From assembly GCA_963736175.1 (NCBI GenBank), contig CAVTNU010000026.1, positions 1-64,000 on the forward strand: a DNA stretch of 64,000 bases. Direction: 5' to 3'. Both the position numbers and the translations under genes were made by a program. Of the stretch, positions 1 through 8,285 are shown piece by piece. The DNA is from Rhodoblastus sp963736175. GTDB taxonomy: Bacteria > Pseudomonadota > Alphaproteobacteria > Rhizobiales > Beijerinckiaceae. The notes beneath the pieces were generated by a model. That model did not search any database, was not told where the DNA came from, and saw nothing but the letters and a program-made list of their open reading frames with translations. Each line of letters opens with the position of its first letter. The first letter of the stretch is position 1.

Positions 1-1574
1 CCGGGCGGTTTGCTGGTCAAGTCGTAGACCACCCGGTTAATTCCCTTGACCTCGTTGATGATCCGCGTCGCCGCGCGGCCAAGGAACCCCATGTCGTAAG
101 GATAGAAATCGGCCGTCATGCCGTCGACCGAGGTCACCGCGCGCAAGGCGCAAACATGGTCGTAGGTGCGCCCGTCGCCCATCACGCCGACGGTGCGCAC
201 CGGCAGCAGCACGGCGAAGGCCTGCCAGATCTTGTCGTACAGGCCCGCCTTGCGGATTTCGTCGAGATAGATGGCGTCGGCCTTGCGCAAAATTTCAAGT
301 TTTTCGCGGCTGAGGCCGCCGGGACAGCGGATGGCGAGTCCGGGGCCTGGGAACGGATGACGGCCGACGAAGACTTCCGGCAGGCCGAGTTCGCGGCCGA
401 GCGCGCGAACTTCATCCTTGAACAATTCGCGCAGCGGCTCGACCAGCTTCATGTTCATGCGTTCTGGCAGTCCGCCGACGTTGTGGTGGCTCTTGATCGT
501 CACCGACGGCCCGCCGGTGAAGGAGACGCTTTCGATGACGTCCGGATAGAGCGTGCCCTGGGCGAGAAACTCCAGCGCGCCGCGCCCGTCGGCGGCGATC
601 TTCTTCGCTTGCGCCTCGAACACCTCGATGAACAGCCGCCCGATCGTCTTGCGCTTGGTTTCGGGATCGGTCTCGCCCTCTAACGCGCCGATGAACTGAT
701 CCTTGGCTTCGACATGGACCAGCGGGATATTGTAGTGGTCGCGAAACAGGGAAACGACCTCCTCCGCTTCGCCCTGACGCAGCAGGCCGTGATCGACGAA
801 GACGCATGTCAGCCGATCGCCGATCGCCTCGTGAATCAGCACGGCGGCGACCGCGGAATCCACGCCGCCCGACAGACCGCACAGCACTCTGCCCTGCCCG
901 ACCTGCTCGCGAATCGCCTTGATCGCCTCGCCGCGGAAAGCCGCCATCGTCCAGTCGGATCGCAGGCCAGCGACCTTATGGACGAAATTGGCGAGCAGTT
1001 TCGCCCCATCCGGCGTGTGCACGACCTCGGGATGGAACATGGTGGTGAAAATGCGCCGGGTTTCGTCGGAAGCGACCGCGAAAGGCGCGTTTTCGCTGGT
1101 GGCCTTGACGCTGAAGCCAGGCGGCAAACGCGTCACCCGGTCGCCATGGCTCATCCACACTGTGTAATTCTTGCCGACGTCCCAAACGCCGTCGAACAGC
1201 GCGCTCGGCTCGACGACGGTCAAATCGGCGCGTCCGAATTCGGCGGCGTGACCGCCCTCGACCGCTCCGCCAAGCTGCACGGCGGTGGTCTGCTGGCCAT
1301 AGCAGATCGACAGGATCGGCAAACCGGACTCGAATATTTCCTGCGGAGCACGCGGCGAACCCGCGGCCGTCACCGAAGCCGGGCCGCCGGACAGAATCAC
1401 CGCCTTCGGCTTTAATGTGGCGAAGGCGCGCGCGGCCGACTGGAACGGCGCGATCTCGCAATAGACGCCGGCTTCGCGCACGCGCCGGGCGATCAGCTGG
1501 GTAACCTGCGAGCCGAAATCGACAATCAGCACTTTGTCGTGGCTGTGGATGATTTCGTCGTGCAACTGGCTCAT
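1..1574 (-). CDS. guaA: GMP synthase (glutamine-hydrolysing), C-terminal end cut by window edge
   Basis: Converts XMP to GMP using glutamine and ATP, the last step of guanine nucleotide synthesis in the cytoplasm. The visible 524 residues hold a class I glutamine amidotransferase domain with nucleophile Cys91 in CYGQQ, an ATP-pyrophosphatase P-loop SGGVDS around residues 235-240, and the C-terminal dimerisation domain. The last visible residues are LTSKPPG, so only about five residues lie beyond base 1. Reading phase agrees at the start, at Cys91, at the P-loop and at the last codon, so no net frameshift is present. The ATG at 1574 follows GGGAAAAGCC. guaB, the preceding pathway enzyme, lies at the other end of the window. 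Confidence 0.96.
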   Translation of the reverse strand, partial: MSQLHDEIIHSHDKVLIVDFGSQVTQLIARRVREAGVYCEIAPFQSAARAFATLKPKAVILSGGPASVTAAGSPRAPQEIFESGLPILSICYGQQTTAVQLGGAVEGGHAAEFGRADLTVVEPSALFDGVWDVGKNYTVWMSHGDRVTRLPPGFSVKATSENAPFAVASDETRRIFTTMFHPEVVHTPDGAKLLANFVHKVAGLRSDWTMAAFRGEAIKAIREQVGQGRVLCGLSGGVDSAVAAVLIHEAIGDRLTCVFVDHGLLRQGEAEEVVSLFRDHYNIPLVHVEAKDQFIGALEGETDPETKRKTIGRLFIEVFEAQAKKIAADGRGALEFLAQGTLYPDVIESVSFTGGPSVTIKSHHNVGGLPERMNMKLVEPLRELFKDEVRALGRELGLPEVFVGRHPFPGPGLAIRCPGGLSREKLEILRKADAIYLDEIRKAGLYDKIWQAFAVLLPVRTVGVMGDGRTYDHVCALRAVTSVDGMTADFYPYDMGFLGRAATRIINEVKGINRVVYDLTSKPP

Positions 1575-1900
1575 GGCTTTTCCCGGACGGCTATCGCAAG
1601 CGAGCGCAATATTGAAATTGATGCGCGCCGTTTCGATACGGGATGCAGCGCCCCGGCGCAACAGCGTCTGGCGTTCGGCGCCCTGTCGCCGCATCGCCGG
1701 GCGAATACCCCGAACCGGCTTTGATCTGCTTGACGTATAACGATAAAATGAACCTCGACCGGACCGGAAATCCTTGCGACAAATGGGCGCATTTCGGTTC
1801 ATATGCAAACTTGATATTCGATATTTCCGGTCTGATGCGCGAATCGGCAAAAAATCTGCATTTCGGCGCCCAAATTTTTTGAAAAACGCCGTTTGAGCGC
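1575..1900. other. Gap upstream of guaA, no gene seen
   Basis: Together with 1901-2169 this is a 595-base stretch between guaA and tgt without a protein gene that I can support. Open frames here give no recognisable protein and no ribosome site next to a start. It must hold the guaA promoter or leader on the minus strand, but I see no clear sigma-70 boxes for it. The remainder, 1901-2125, is described as a candidate small RNA. Confidence 0.5.
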
Positions 1901-1929
1901 GTGACAAGCGTGAAAGCCTCGATTAGGTT
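1901..1929 (+). promoter_or_regulatory. Candidate sigma-70 promoter for the small RNA
   Basis: GTGACA at 1901-1906 (five of six bases of the -35 consensus), a 17-base spacer, then TAGGTT at 1924-1929 as a weak -10. A start site near 1936 would follow. The -10 is poor on its own; its position 190 bases before a very strong same-strand terminator is what makes it plausible. Confidence 0.35.
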
Positions 1930-1935
1930 GGTCGC

Positions 1936-2125
1936 AGCTATCCGAAAGGAGGCCGCAGCCGGTAAACGGCGCGCGCTAAGCTGTCCAAGTCGTGGGAGGA
2001 CGCGTTCACGCAATCCGCCGCAAGGCGTCGAGGGGGAAAATCTGCGGGGCAGTTTTCCGAGTGTGAACGGACAGGGCAAGCAAAGAGACGGGAAGCGCTT
2101 GAAAAAGCAGCTTCCCGTTTTTTTT
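1936..2125 (+). ncRNA. Candidate orphan small RNA between guaA and tgt
   Basis: The plus strand carries a near-ideal intrinsic terminator at 2088-2125, although both neighbouring genes (guaA and tgt) are on the minus strand, so some plus-strand transcript must end here. A possible promoter lies at 1901-1929, giving a transcript of roughly 190 nucleotides. It contains an AAAGGAGG tract near 1946 with no start codon at a usable distance, so it does not look like a short coding message. I compared it by eye with 6S RNA, tmRNA, RNase P RNA and SRP RNA signatures and found no match. Its 5' end and family are unknown. Confidence 0.4.
2088..2125 (+). terminator. Strong intrinsic terminator, plus strand
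   Basis: ACGGGAAGC (2088-2096) pairs perfectly with GCTTCCCGT (2110-2118). An inner GCTT/AAGC stem closed by a GAAA tetraloop continues the hairpin, with one bulged A. Eight T residues (2118-2125) follow. On the minus strand the hairpin is followed by mixed bases, so it is directional and does not serve tgt. Confidence 0.85.
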
Positions 2126-2169
2126 GAGCGTCGCCCGGTAAATCTCTCGTTTTACGGCGCTCTGATCTG

Positions 2170-3300
2170 TCAGTCCCGCGCGGGAATGTCGCCGGCCGCC
2201 CATAGGACCTGCGTTTGCGCGGCGAAATCGGCGAACCGCCGCTCCGTGATCGCCGTCCGCACGCCAGCCATAAGGCTCTGGTAATACGCCAAATTCACCC
2301 AAGTCAGCAGCATCATGCCGAGGATTTCCTCGCTACGGATCAAATGGTGCAGATAGGCGCGCGAATAATCGCGCGCCGCCGGACAGTCGGAGGTTTCGTC
2401 GAGCGGACGCGGATCGTTGGCGTGCCGGGCGTTTCGCAGATTGACCTTGCCGAATTTCGTGTAGGCGAGGCCATGCCGCCCCGCCCTTGTCGGCATGACG
2501 CAGTCGAACATGTCTATGCCGCACGCCACCGCCTTCAAAAGATCGTCGGGCGAGCCGACGCCCATCAGATAATGCGGCTTATCGGGCGGCAGATACGGCA
2601 TCACGGTTTCGATCATCGCCAGCATCACGTCCTGCGGCTCGCCGACCGCCAGTCCGCCGACGGCGAGTCCGTGGAAGTCCATTTCGGCCAGCGCCTTAGC
2701 GCTTTCGACGCGCAGCGCTTCGACCGCCCCGCCCTGGACGATGCCGAAACAGGCGCGGCCGGGCTGCGAGCCGAACGCCTTCAGCGACCGCTCGGCCCAG
2801 CGCAGGGACAGGCGCATGGCGCGCTCGGCTTCTTCGTCGGAACACGGCAGTCTGACGCATTCGTCGAACTGCATCTGGACGTCCGAGCCCAGCAGCCGTT
2901 GAATCTCCATCGAACGTTCGGGCGTCAGCACATGTTTGGCGCCGTCGATATGGGACTGGAAGGTGACGCCGTTTTCGTCGAGCTTGCGCAGCTTGGCCAG
3001 CGACATCACTTGAAAGCCGCCGCTGTCGGTAAGGATCGGATAAGGCCAATTCATGAATTTGTGCAGGCCGCCAAGTTCGGCCATGCGTTCGGCTCCCGGC
3101 CGCAGCATCAGGTGATAGGTGTTGCCGAGAACGACGTCCGAGCCCAGCGCGCGCACCTGATCGGCGTACATCGCCTTGACTGTCGCGCCGGTGCCGACCG
3201 GCATGAAGGCCGGCGTGCGGATCGTCCCGCGCGGCGTCGAAATTTCGCCGCGGCGCGCCGCTCCGTCCTGCGCCTTAAGGGAGAAGGAAAACTCTGTCAC
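2170..3300 (-). CDS. tgt: tRNA-guanine transglycosylase, zinc site degenerate
   Basis: Swaps guanine-34 for preQ1 in tRNAs with GUN anticodons, an early step of queuosine modification. 376 residues, the usual bacterial length. The general base region LTDSGGFQ puts the conserved Asp at 92, and the nucleophile Asp is 266 in MFDCVMPTR. The C-terminal zinc site, normally C-x-C-x2-C plus a His about 26 residues on, reads S304, C306, A309 and V335, so three of four ligands are gone. I recall similar Hyphomicrobiales sequences, so this may be a lineage trait. The start is a GTG whose GTGA overlaps the queA stop, so the two are translationally coupled; a longer open frame upstream only overlaps queA. 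Confidence 0.95.
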   Translation of the reverse strand: MTEFSFSLKAQDGAARRGEISTPRGTIRTPAFMPVGTGATVKAMYADQVRALGSDVVLGNTYHLMLRPGAERMAELGGLHKFMNWPYPILTDSGGFQVMSLAKLRKLDENGVTFQSHIDGAKHVLTPERSMEIQRLLGSDVQMQFDECVRLPCSDEEAERAMRLSLRWAERSLKAFGSQPGRACFGIVQGGAVEALRVESAKALAEMDFHGLAVGGLAVGEPQDVMLAMIETVMPYLPPDKPHYLMGVGSPDDLLKAVACGIDMFDCVMPTRAGRHGLAYTKFGKVNLRNARHANDPRPLDETSDCPAARDYSRAYLHHLIRSEEILGMMLLTWVNLAYYQSLMAGVRTAITERRFADFAAQTQVLWAAGDIPARD

Positions 3301-4385
3301 AGCGGTCTCACGTCCGGATCTTTTTCGAGCAAGCAGGCGTCGCCATAGGAGTAGAAGCGATAGCCTTTCGCAATAGCGTGCCGATACGCGTTTTGCATCC
3401 GCTCCAACCCGCAAAAAGCGCAGACCAGCATGAACAACGTCGAACGCGGCAGGTGAAAATTGGTCAACAGCGCGTCGACCGCGGCAAAGCGATAACCAGG
3501 TGTTATGAAAATCGAAGTGTCGCCGGAAAACGGCCGAATGCGGCCGCTGTCGTCGACGGCGCTTTCAAGAATGCGCAAGCTTGTCGTGCCGACGGCGAGA
3601 ATACGCCGCCCATTCGCCCGCGCCGCGTTAAGTCGATCGGCGACGCCCGCATCGACCGCTCCCCACTCCGCGTGCATTTTGTGGCCGTTCGTATCCGCCG
3701 CCTTGACCGGCAGGAACGTCCCCGCCCCGACCATCAAGGTGACCCGCTCGAGGCTGGCGCCCGCCGCCTCGATCGCATCAGTCAAATCCGGCGTGAAATG
3801 CAGGCCGGCCGTCGGCGCGGCGACGGCGCCGGTCTTTTGCGCGAACATGGTCTGGTAATCGCGAACGTCCCGCGCGTCTTCGGCGCGGCGCGCGGCGATA
3901 TAGGGCGGCAGCGGCATCTGGCCCAAATCGATGATCGCATCGTCCAGCGCCGGACCGCTCAGATTGAAGGAAAACAATATTTCGCCGTCGTTTTTCTCGA
4001 CAACCCTGGCGTGCAAGGCGCCCGCCTGACAGACGGCGCTTTCCTCCGGCCCGCCGAAATGCACGCTTTCACCGACTTCGAGCTTTTTCGCCGGACGCGC
4101 GAAGGCGCGCCATTCGCTCGGGCTTTCACGCTTGTGCAGTGTCGCCTCGATGCGCGCGCGCGCCTCCCCGCGCTGGCGATAGCCGGTCAGGCGCGCGGGA
4201 ATGACCTTGGCGTCGTTGACGACGACAACGTCGCCCGGCCGCAACAAGCCCGGCAGGTCGGCGATCGTCCTGTCCGAAAGCGTCTCCAGGTCGACCACAA
4301 GCATCCGCGCCGCGGAACGCGGCTCGGCCGGACGCAGCGCGATCCGGTCTTCCGGCAGAACAAAGTCGAACAAATCCACGCGCAT
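3297..4385 (-). CDS. queA: tRNA preQ1(34) S-adenosylmethionine ribosyltransferase-isomerase
   Basis: Transfers and rearranges the ribose of S-adenosylmethionine onto preQ1 in tRNA to give epoxyqueuosine. 362 residues, a full-length QueA: N-terminal MRVDLFDFVLPEDRIALRP, the mid-protein GLHFTP and the NFHLPRSTL motif near the end are typical. It lies 12 bases downstream of hflX on the same strand and overlaps tgt by four bases, giving a hflX-queA-tgt run. queF, which makes preQ1, is also in the window near 30.4 kb but is not adjacent. Confidence 0.96.
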   Translation of the reverse strand: MRVDLFDFVLPEDRIALRPAEPRSAARMLVVDLETLSDRTIADLPGLLRPGDVVVVNDAKVIPARLTGYRQRGEARARIEATLHKRESPSEWRAFARPAKKLEVGESVHFGGPEESAVCQAGALHARVVEKNDGEILFSFNLSGPALDDAIIDLGQMPLPPYIAARRAEDARDVRDYQTMFAQKTGAVAAPTAGLHFTPDLTDAIEAAGASLERVTLMVGAGTFLPVKAADTNGHKMHAEWGAVDAGVADRLNAARANGRRILAVGTTSLRILESAVDDSGRIRPFSGDTSIFITPGYRFAAVDALLTNFHLPRSTLFMLVCAFCGLERMQNAYRHAIAKGYRFYSYGDACLLEKDPDVRPL

Positions 4386-4397
4386 CGCCGCCTCCGC

Positions 4398-5768
4398 TCA
4401 GGCGTCCAGGACAGGCGCCGCCTGCGGAAAGCGTCGCAGGATGCGATCGAGGCGTTCGGGCGGCAGACGGATCAGGAATTCCATCTTGTCGTCCTTCGCC
4501 TGCCGCGAAAGCACTTCGACATGGGCGTGCAAAAACGCCTGGCCTTCGCCGTCGGCCGCGTCGAGCGCCACCTTGAGGACGACCCGCCCCTGCGCCAGGC
4601 GCGTCTCGATCGCCTCCAGCAGGCGGTCGAGGCCCTCGCCGGTGACGGCGGAGAGGACCACAGGACGTTCGGGCGCCGGACGCCGCTCGGCGCTATCGAT
4701 CAGGCTCGCCCGACTGTCGGGCGCCAGAAGATCGAGCTTGTTCCAGACTTCGATCAGGCGCCGGTCATGCGGTTCGATACCCAGATCGCCAAGAATTTTT
4801 TCGACATCGGCGCCCTGGGCGCTGGCGTCCTCGTGCGAAATGTCGCGCACGTGCAGAATGATGTCGGCTTCGAGAACTTCTTCCAGCGTCGCCCGGAAGG
4901 CCGAAACCAGCATGGTCGGCAGATCGGATATGAAGCCGACCGTGTCGGATAGAATGATCTGCCCGCCATGCGGCAACTTCACCGCCCGCAACGTCGGATC
5001 CAGCGTCGCGAACAATAGGTCCTTGGCAAACACGTCCGCCTTGGTCATTTTATTGAAAAGCGTTGACTTTCCGGCGTTGGTATAGCCGACGAGCGCCACT
5101 ATGGGGAATGGAACGTCGCGCCGGCTCTTGCGATGCAGGCCGCGTGTCTTTTTGACCCCTTCGAGATCGCGTTCGATACGCGTCATGCGCTCCTGGATCA
5201 AACGACGGTCGGTTTCGATCTGGGTTTCGCCCGGACCGCCCAGGAAGCCGAAGCCGCCGCGCTGGCGCTCCAGATGTGTCCATGAGCGGACCAGACGGGA
5301 TTTCTGATAGGTCAGATGCGCGAGTTCGACCTGCAAAGCGCCTTCCCTCGTGCGCGCGCGCTCGCCGAAAATTTCCAGAATCAGGCCGGTGCGATCGATC
5401 ACCTTGGCGCCGAAGCTTTTTTCCAGATTGCGCTGCTGCACGGGCGAAAGCGCGCAATCGACCATGACCAGATCGACGCTCAGCGCCTCGACCTTGGCGG
5501 CAATTTCGTCGACCTTGCCCTTGCCGAGAAATGTTGCAGGTCTGATTTCCGATAAAACAACAATTTGCGTATCGACGACATCGACGTCGATGGCCAGCGC
5601 CAGACCGGCGGCCTCCAGTATGCGCGCCTCATGACCGCGCAAGGCGGGAGTTCCGCGCGCATAGGTTTCAGCGCGATCGGAAAGGTAGGGGCCAATGACA
5701 AGAGCGCGCGTATGCGCGCTCTTTCCATCGCCGCCGCTATCCGGCGCGGCCGCTTCAGTATCGCTCAA
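4398..5768 (-). CDS. hflX: GTPase HflX
   Basis: Ribosome-associated GTPase that in other bacteria splits stalled or heat-damaged 70S ribosomes. 456 residues. An N-terminal HflX domain with glycine-rich FGFLGGPGETQIE (about 173-185) is followed by a G domain: G1 GYTNAGKST at 228-236, G3 DTVGF at 275-279, G4 NKLD at 343-346. It starts 33 bases after hfq, the conserved hfq-hflX pairing in Proteobacteria. The N-terminal 20 residues are low-complexity and the exact start is less certain than the body. Confidence 0.95.
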   Translation of the reverse strand: MSDTEAAAPDSGGDGKSAHTRALVIGPYLSDRAETYARGTPALRGHEARILEAAGLALAIDVDVVDTQIVVLSEIRPATFLGKGKVDEIAAKVEALSVDLVMVDCALSPVQQRNLEKSFGAKVIDRTGLILEIFGERARTREGALQVELAHLTYQKSRLVRSWTHLERQRGGFGFLGGPGETQIETDRRLIQERMTRIERDLEGVKKTRGLHRKSRRDVPFPIVALVGYTNAGKSTLFNKMTKADVFAKDLLFATLDPTLRAVKLPHGGQIILSDTVGFISDLPTMLVSAFRATLEEVLEADIILHVRDISHEDASAQGADVEKILGDLGIEPHDRRLIEVWNKLDLLAPDSRASLIDSAERRPAPERPVVLSAVTGEGLDRLLEAIETRLAQGRVVLKVALDAADGEGQAFLHAHVEVLSRQAKDDKMEFLIRLPPERLDRILRRFPQAAPVLDA

Positions 5769-5801
5769 TTAAGCCTCGAACCAAGCGCGGGATGACGATG
5801 C

Positions 5802-6053
5802 TCACTTGTCCCCAGCTTCTTCGGCCGGATCGAACATCTGAATCGGGTGGCCCGGCATGATGGTCGAGATGGCGTGCTTGTAAACAAGCTGGGAATGACC
5901 GTCGCGCCGCAACAACACGCAGAAATTGTCGAACCAGCCGACAATTCCCTGCAATTTGACGCCATTCACCAGAAAAATCGTCAACGGAATTTTATTCTTG
6001 CGCACGAAATTCAAAAAGGTGTCTTGAAGGTTCTGAGTGCGTTCGGCCGCCAT
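5802..6053 (-). CDS. hfq: RNA chaperone Hfq
   Basis: Hexameric Sm-like RNA chaperone that pairs small RNAs with messages. 83 residues. The Sm1 strand region around LVNGVKLQGIVGWFDNF and the Sm2 motif YKHAISTI are present; the C-terminal tail is short, as in Alphaproteobacteria. The ATG is preceded by an AAGGA site eight bases upstream inside an exceptionally A-rich leader (see next entry). It is followed by hflX on the same strand. Confidence 0.97.
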   Translation of the reverse strand: MAAERTQNLQDTFLNFVRKNKIPLTIFLVNGVKLQGIVGWFDNFCVLLRRDGHSQLVYKHAISTIMPGHPIQMFDPAEEAGDK

Positions 6054-6090
6054 TTTTTTTCCTTTTCTGTTCTTTTTCTGTCTTTTCTTG
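6054..6090 (-). promoter_or_regulatory. A/G-only leader of hfq, possible Hfq binding site
   Basis: The 37 nucleotides directly before the hfq start are purine in 34 positions in the message, contain no U, and include runs such as AGAAAAAGA and GGAAAAAAA. A-R-N triplets of this kind bind the distal face of Hfq in well-studied cases, so autoregulation is possible. The ribosome site AAGGA lies inside the tract. The composition is directly visible; the binding is inference. Confidence 0.4.
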
Positions 6091-6266
6091 TATCCGGATC
6101 ACAGGCGCATATTCCGGGTGCGCGGTTCGGCGGCAAGCTTAGGCGAAGTCAAGAGCGCCGTCGTTTTCGCATGTGCAGCATTAGAGAAGCAAGTGCTGCG
6201 ATTTCGCAACTTGAAACTTGCAGCAAGACAATTTGTCTCACGAAAACTTCGAGCGCTTCGCCCTCC

Positions 6267-7124
6267 TTAACGGCTGGCTATGGCGAAATCGTGAAAGAGG
6301 GCGCGCAATTTGAGAGCGACGGCCCCAGGCCGGCCTTCGCCGATCGGCGCGCCGTCGAGGCTGACCGCCGGCATAACCAGGGTCGTGGCGCCGGTAATGA
6401 ACGCCTCGCGCGCCATTTTGGCCTCCACCAGTGTGAAAGGCCGCTCCTCGAACGACAGGTTCAGGGCGCCGATGATTTCGATCAGCCGCGCACGGGTGAC
6501 GCCGCGCAGAATTTTGGCGTCGGCTGGATGGGTCAGGATCTTTCCGCTCGCGTCGACGATCCAGGCGTTGCTGGCCGAGCCTTCGGTGACATGGCCGGCG
6601 TCGTCGACCAGCCAGGCCTCGTAGGCGTCCCGCTCCTTGGCCTGTTGGCGCGCTAGAACATTCGGCAACAGCGATGTCGATTTGATATCCGGCCGCCGCC
6701 AGCGAATGTCCGGCAGCGAAATCAGCTTAATGCCGTTCAAAGCCTTGGCCTGCGCGGCGGCGGGATCGGCGGCGCGGGCGAAGGCGACGAATCCGGGCGG
6801 CGTCGAGGAAGCCGGGAAGACATGGTCGCGGCGAGCCGCGCCGCGCGTGATCTGCAAATAGACGTGGCCGAACGACACGCGGTTGCGGGCGATCAATTGG
6901 CGCAGAACCAGCCTGATCGCCGGCAGGCCGGGCAAGCCGAGCGCGAGTTCGCGCGCCGAACGCTGAAGGCGTTCAAGATGGCGCTCCTCGTCGATCAACG
7001 CGCCGCCAAAGACTTCGATCACCTCATAAATGCCGTCGGCGAACAAAAAGGCGCGGTCTTCGATCGAAACACCCGCGGCGCGGTGCGTCAGATAGCGTCC
7101 GTTGACATAGGCAATGCGGCTCAT
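6267..7124 (-). CDS. dat: D-amino acid aminotransferase (class IV, PLP)
   Basis: Interconverts D-alanine and D-glutamate with their 2-oxoacids, supplying D-amino acids for peptidoglycan or degrading them. 285 residues. PLP lysine is Lys148 in DIKSTSLLPN, the PLP-binding Glu is 181 in EGSASNAW, and the substrate carboxylate motif ITRGAARRDH (Arg94, Arg99, His101) resembles D-alanine aminotransferases rather than branched-chain enzymes. The ATG at 7124 begins MSRIAYVNGRYL, the normal family N-terminus; an open frame upstream of it has no family resemblance. It sits between hfq and ntrYX, as in many Alphaproteobacteria. Confidence 0.9.
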   Translation of the reverse strand: MSRIAYVNGRYLTHRAAGVSIEDRAFLFADGIYEVIEVFGGALIDEERHLERLQRSARELALGLPGLPAIRLVLRQLIARNRVSFGHVYLQITRGAARRDHVFPASSTPPGFVAFARAADPAAAQAKALNGIKLISLPDIRWRRPDIKSTSLLPNVLARQQAKERDAYEAWLVDDAGHVTEGSASNAWIVDASGKILTHPADAKILRGVTRARLIEIIGALNLSFEERPFTLVEAKMAREAFITGATTLVMPAVSLDGAPIGEGRPGAVALKLRALFHDFAIASR

Positions 7125-7183
7125 TCCCACTCCGATACGGCAATCCAGAACCAAAAAAGTCAGCGCGGATTTCCAGAGCGAAC

Positions 7184-7723
7184 CTAGTAAAACGATAAGT
7201 GGCGCGCCACAACGAAAACCGCCGCCCCGCCCGCGACCGCCGTCAACGGATTGCGCCTGGTGAAATACACCATCGCCGCCGCCGCCGCGGTGATGACGAG
7301 GCCGAGAGCATCGGTATCGACGCCGCGCGCGAGCAAGTAGCCGCTGGCCCCCATCAGCCCGATGGCGATCGGCGCCAGCGCGCGATTGAACAAGGCGAGC
7401 CATTGCGAATCCGAAATGTGGCGCAGGAACCGCGAGACGGCCAGAGCCAGCAACGACGAGGGCGCCAATATGCCCAATGTCGCTGCGGCCAGTCCCGTCC
7501 ACCCGGCAAGCCGCCAGCCGATCATCGAGAAGACGATGACGTTCGGCCCAGGCGCCGCCTGCGCCAGCGCAAAGGTCTGCGAAAACTCCGCGCCCGTCAG
7601 CCAGTGCGCCTGCTCGACGATCTGTCGTTGCGCCTCCGGCAGGGCCGCGACGGCGCCGCCGATCGACAGCAGCGAAATGACCGAAAACCGCAAGGCCAAT
7701 TGCGTCGGAAGGTCGCCCGTCAT
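7184..7723 (-). CDS. Chromate transporter, short-chain subunit (second half)
   Basis: 179-residue membrane protein of the CHR family, corresponding to the C-terminal half of a full ChrA. The domain begins LALRFSVISLLSIGGAVAALPE and has the QAAPGPNVIVFSMIG segment typical of CHR repeats, followed by several hydrophobic helices. Its ATG overlaps the stop of the preceding subunit (ATGA), so the two are translationally coupled and probably form a heterodimer. CHR proteins export chromate or related oxyanions; the true substrate here is not shown by sequence. Confidence 0.85.
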   Translation of the reverse strand: MTGDLPTQLALRFSVISLLSIGGAVAALPEAQRQIVEQAHWLTGAEFSQTFALAQAAPGPNVIVFSMIGWRLAGWTGLAAATLGILAPSSLLALAVSRFLRHISDSQWLALFNRALAPIAIGLMGASGYLLARGVDTDALGLVITAAAAAMVYFTRRNPLTAVAGGAAVFVVARHLSFY

Positions 7724-8274
7724 GGTTTGCGGCTCCGATAGGCGGCGTACAGGCTGACAGGCAAAAGAATGACCAGAATTGCTACAAATGGCGCGCGCAG
7801 CAGCGCCGAGGCGATAAAAACGGCGAGCGCTGAGACGCCGAGCCAAGGGCCGAGACGGCTGTTGAGCGCCATTTTCGCCGCTGCGCCGATGGCGAGGCCA
7901 GCGCTGGCGGCGGCGGCGCCGACGACGGCCGCGGCGACGTCGGGATGGTGCGCAACCTGCGCAAAAAAAGCGCCGATGACGACGACAATGATCAACGGGA
8001 CCAGCAAAAGTCCCGATAAGGCCGCGAAGGCGCCGCCGACCCCCTGAAAGCGGTCGCCCAGCATCAGCGCGAGATTGCAGGTATTGGCGCCGGGCAGCGC
8101 CTGACAAAGGCCAAGCAGCGCGGCGAATTCGCTATCGTCCAGCCAATGACGGTCCTCGACGACGATTTTGCGCGTGATCGGCCCCGAGCCGCCGAAGGCT
8201 ATCGCGCCAAGTTTGAGAAAGCCGAGAAACAACTCGGTCCGGCCGGGGGCAGCCGCGTTGAGCGCAGGCTTCAT
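7720..8274 (-). CDS. Chromate transporter, short-chain subunit (first half)
   Basis: 184-residue partner of the downstream subunit. It carries the N-terminal CHR repeat: FLGFLKLGAIAFGGSGPITRK, then a QALPGANTCNLALMLG segment and about five hydrophobic helices. I chose the ATG at 8274, preceded by GGGACGG; a TTG at 8289 whose TTGA overlaps the ntrX stop is an alternative. Paired short-chain CHR genes are an established arrangement. The gene directly follows ntrX with almost no spacing, so it may be co-transcribed with ntrYX. Confidence 0.85.
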   Translation of the reverse strand: MKPALNAAAPGRTELFLGFLKLGAIAFGGSGPITRKIVVEDRHWLDDSEFAALLGLCQALPGANTCNLALMLGDRFQGVGGAFAALSGLLLVPLIIVVVIGAFFAQVAHHPDVAAAVVGAAAASAGLAIGAAAKMALNSRLGPWLGVSALAVFIASALLRAPFVAILVILLPVSLYAAYRSRKP

Positions 8275-8285
8275 CGCCGTCCCGT

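Noticed and set aside
1591..2079. Minus-strand frame of 162 codons between guaA and tgt
   Set aside because: Translation has no family resemblance and no start signal; overlaps the candidate small RNA on the other strand.
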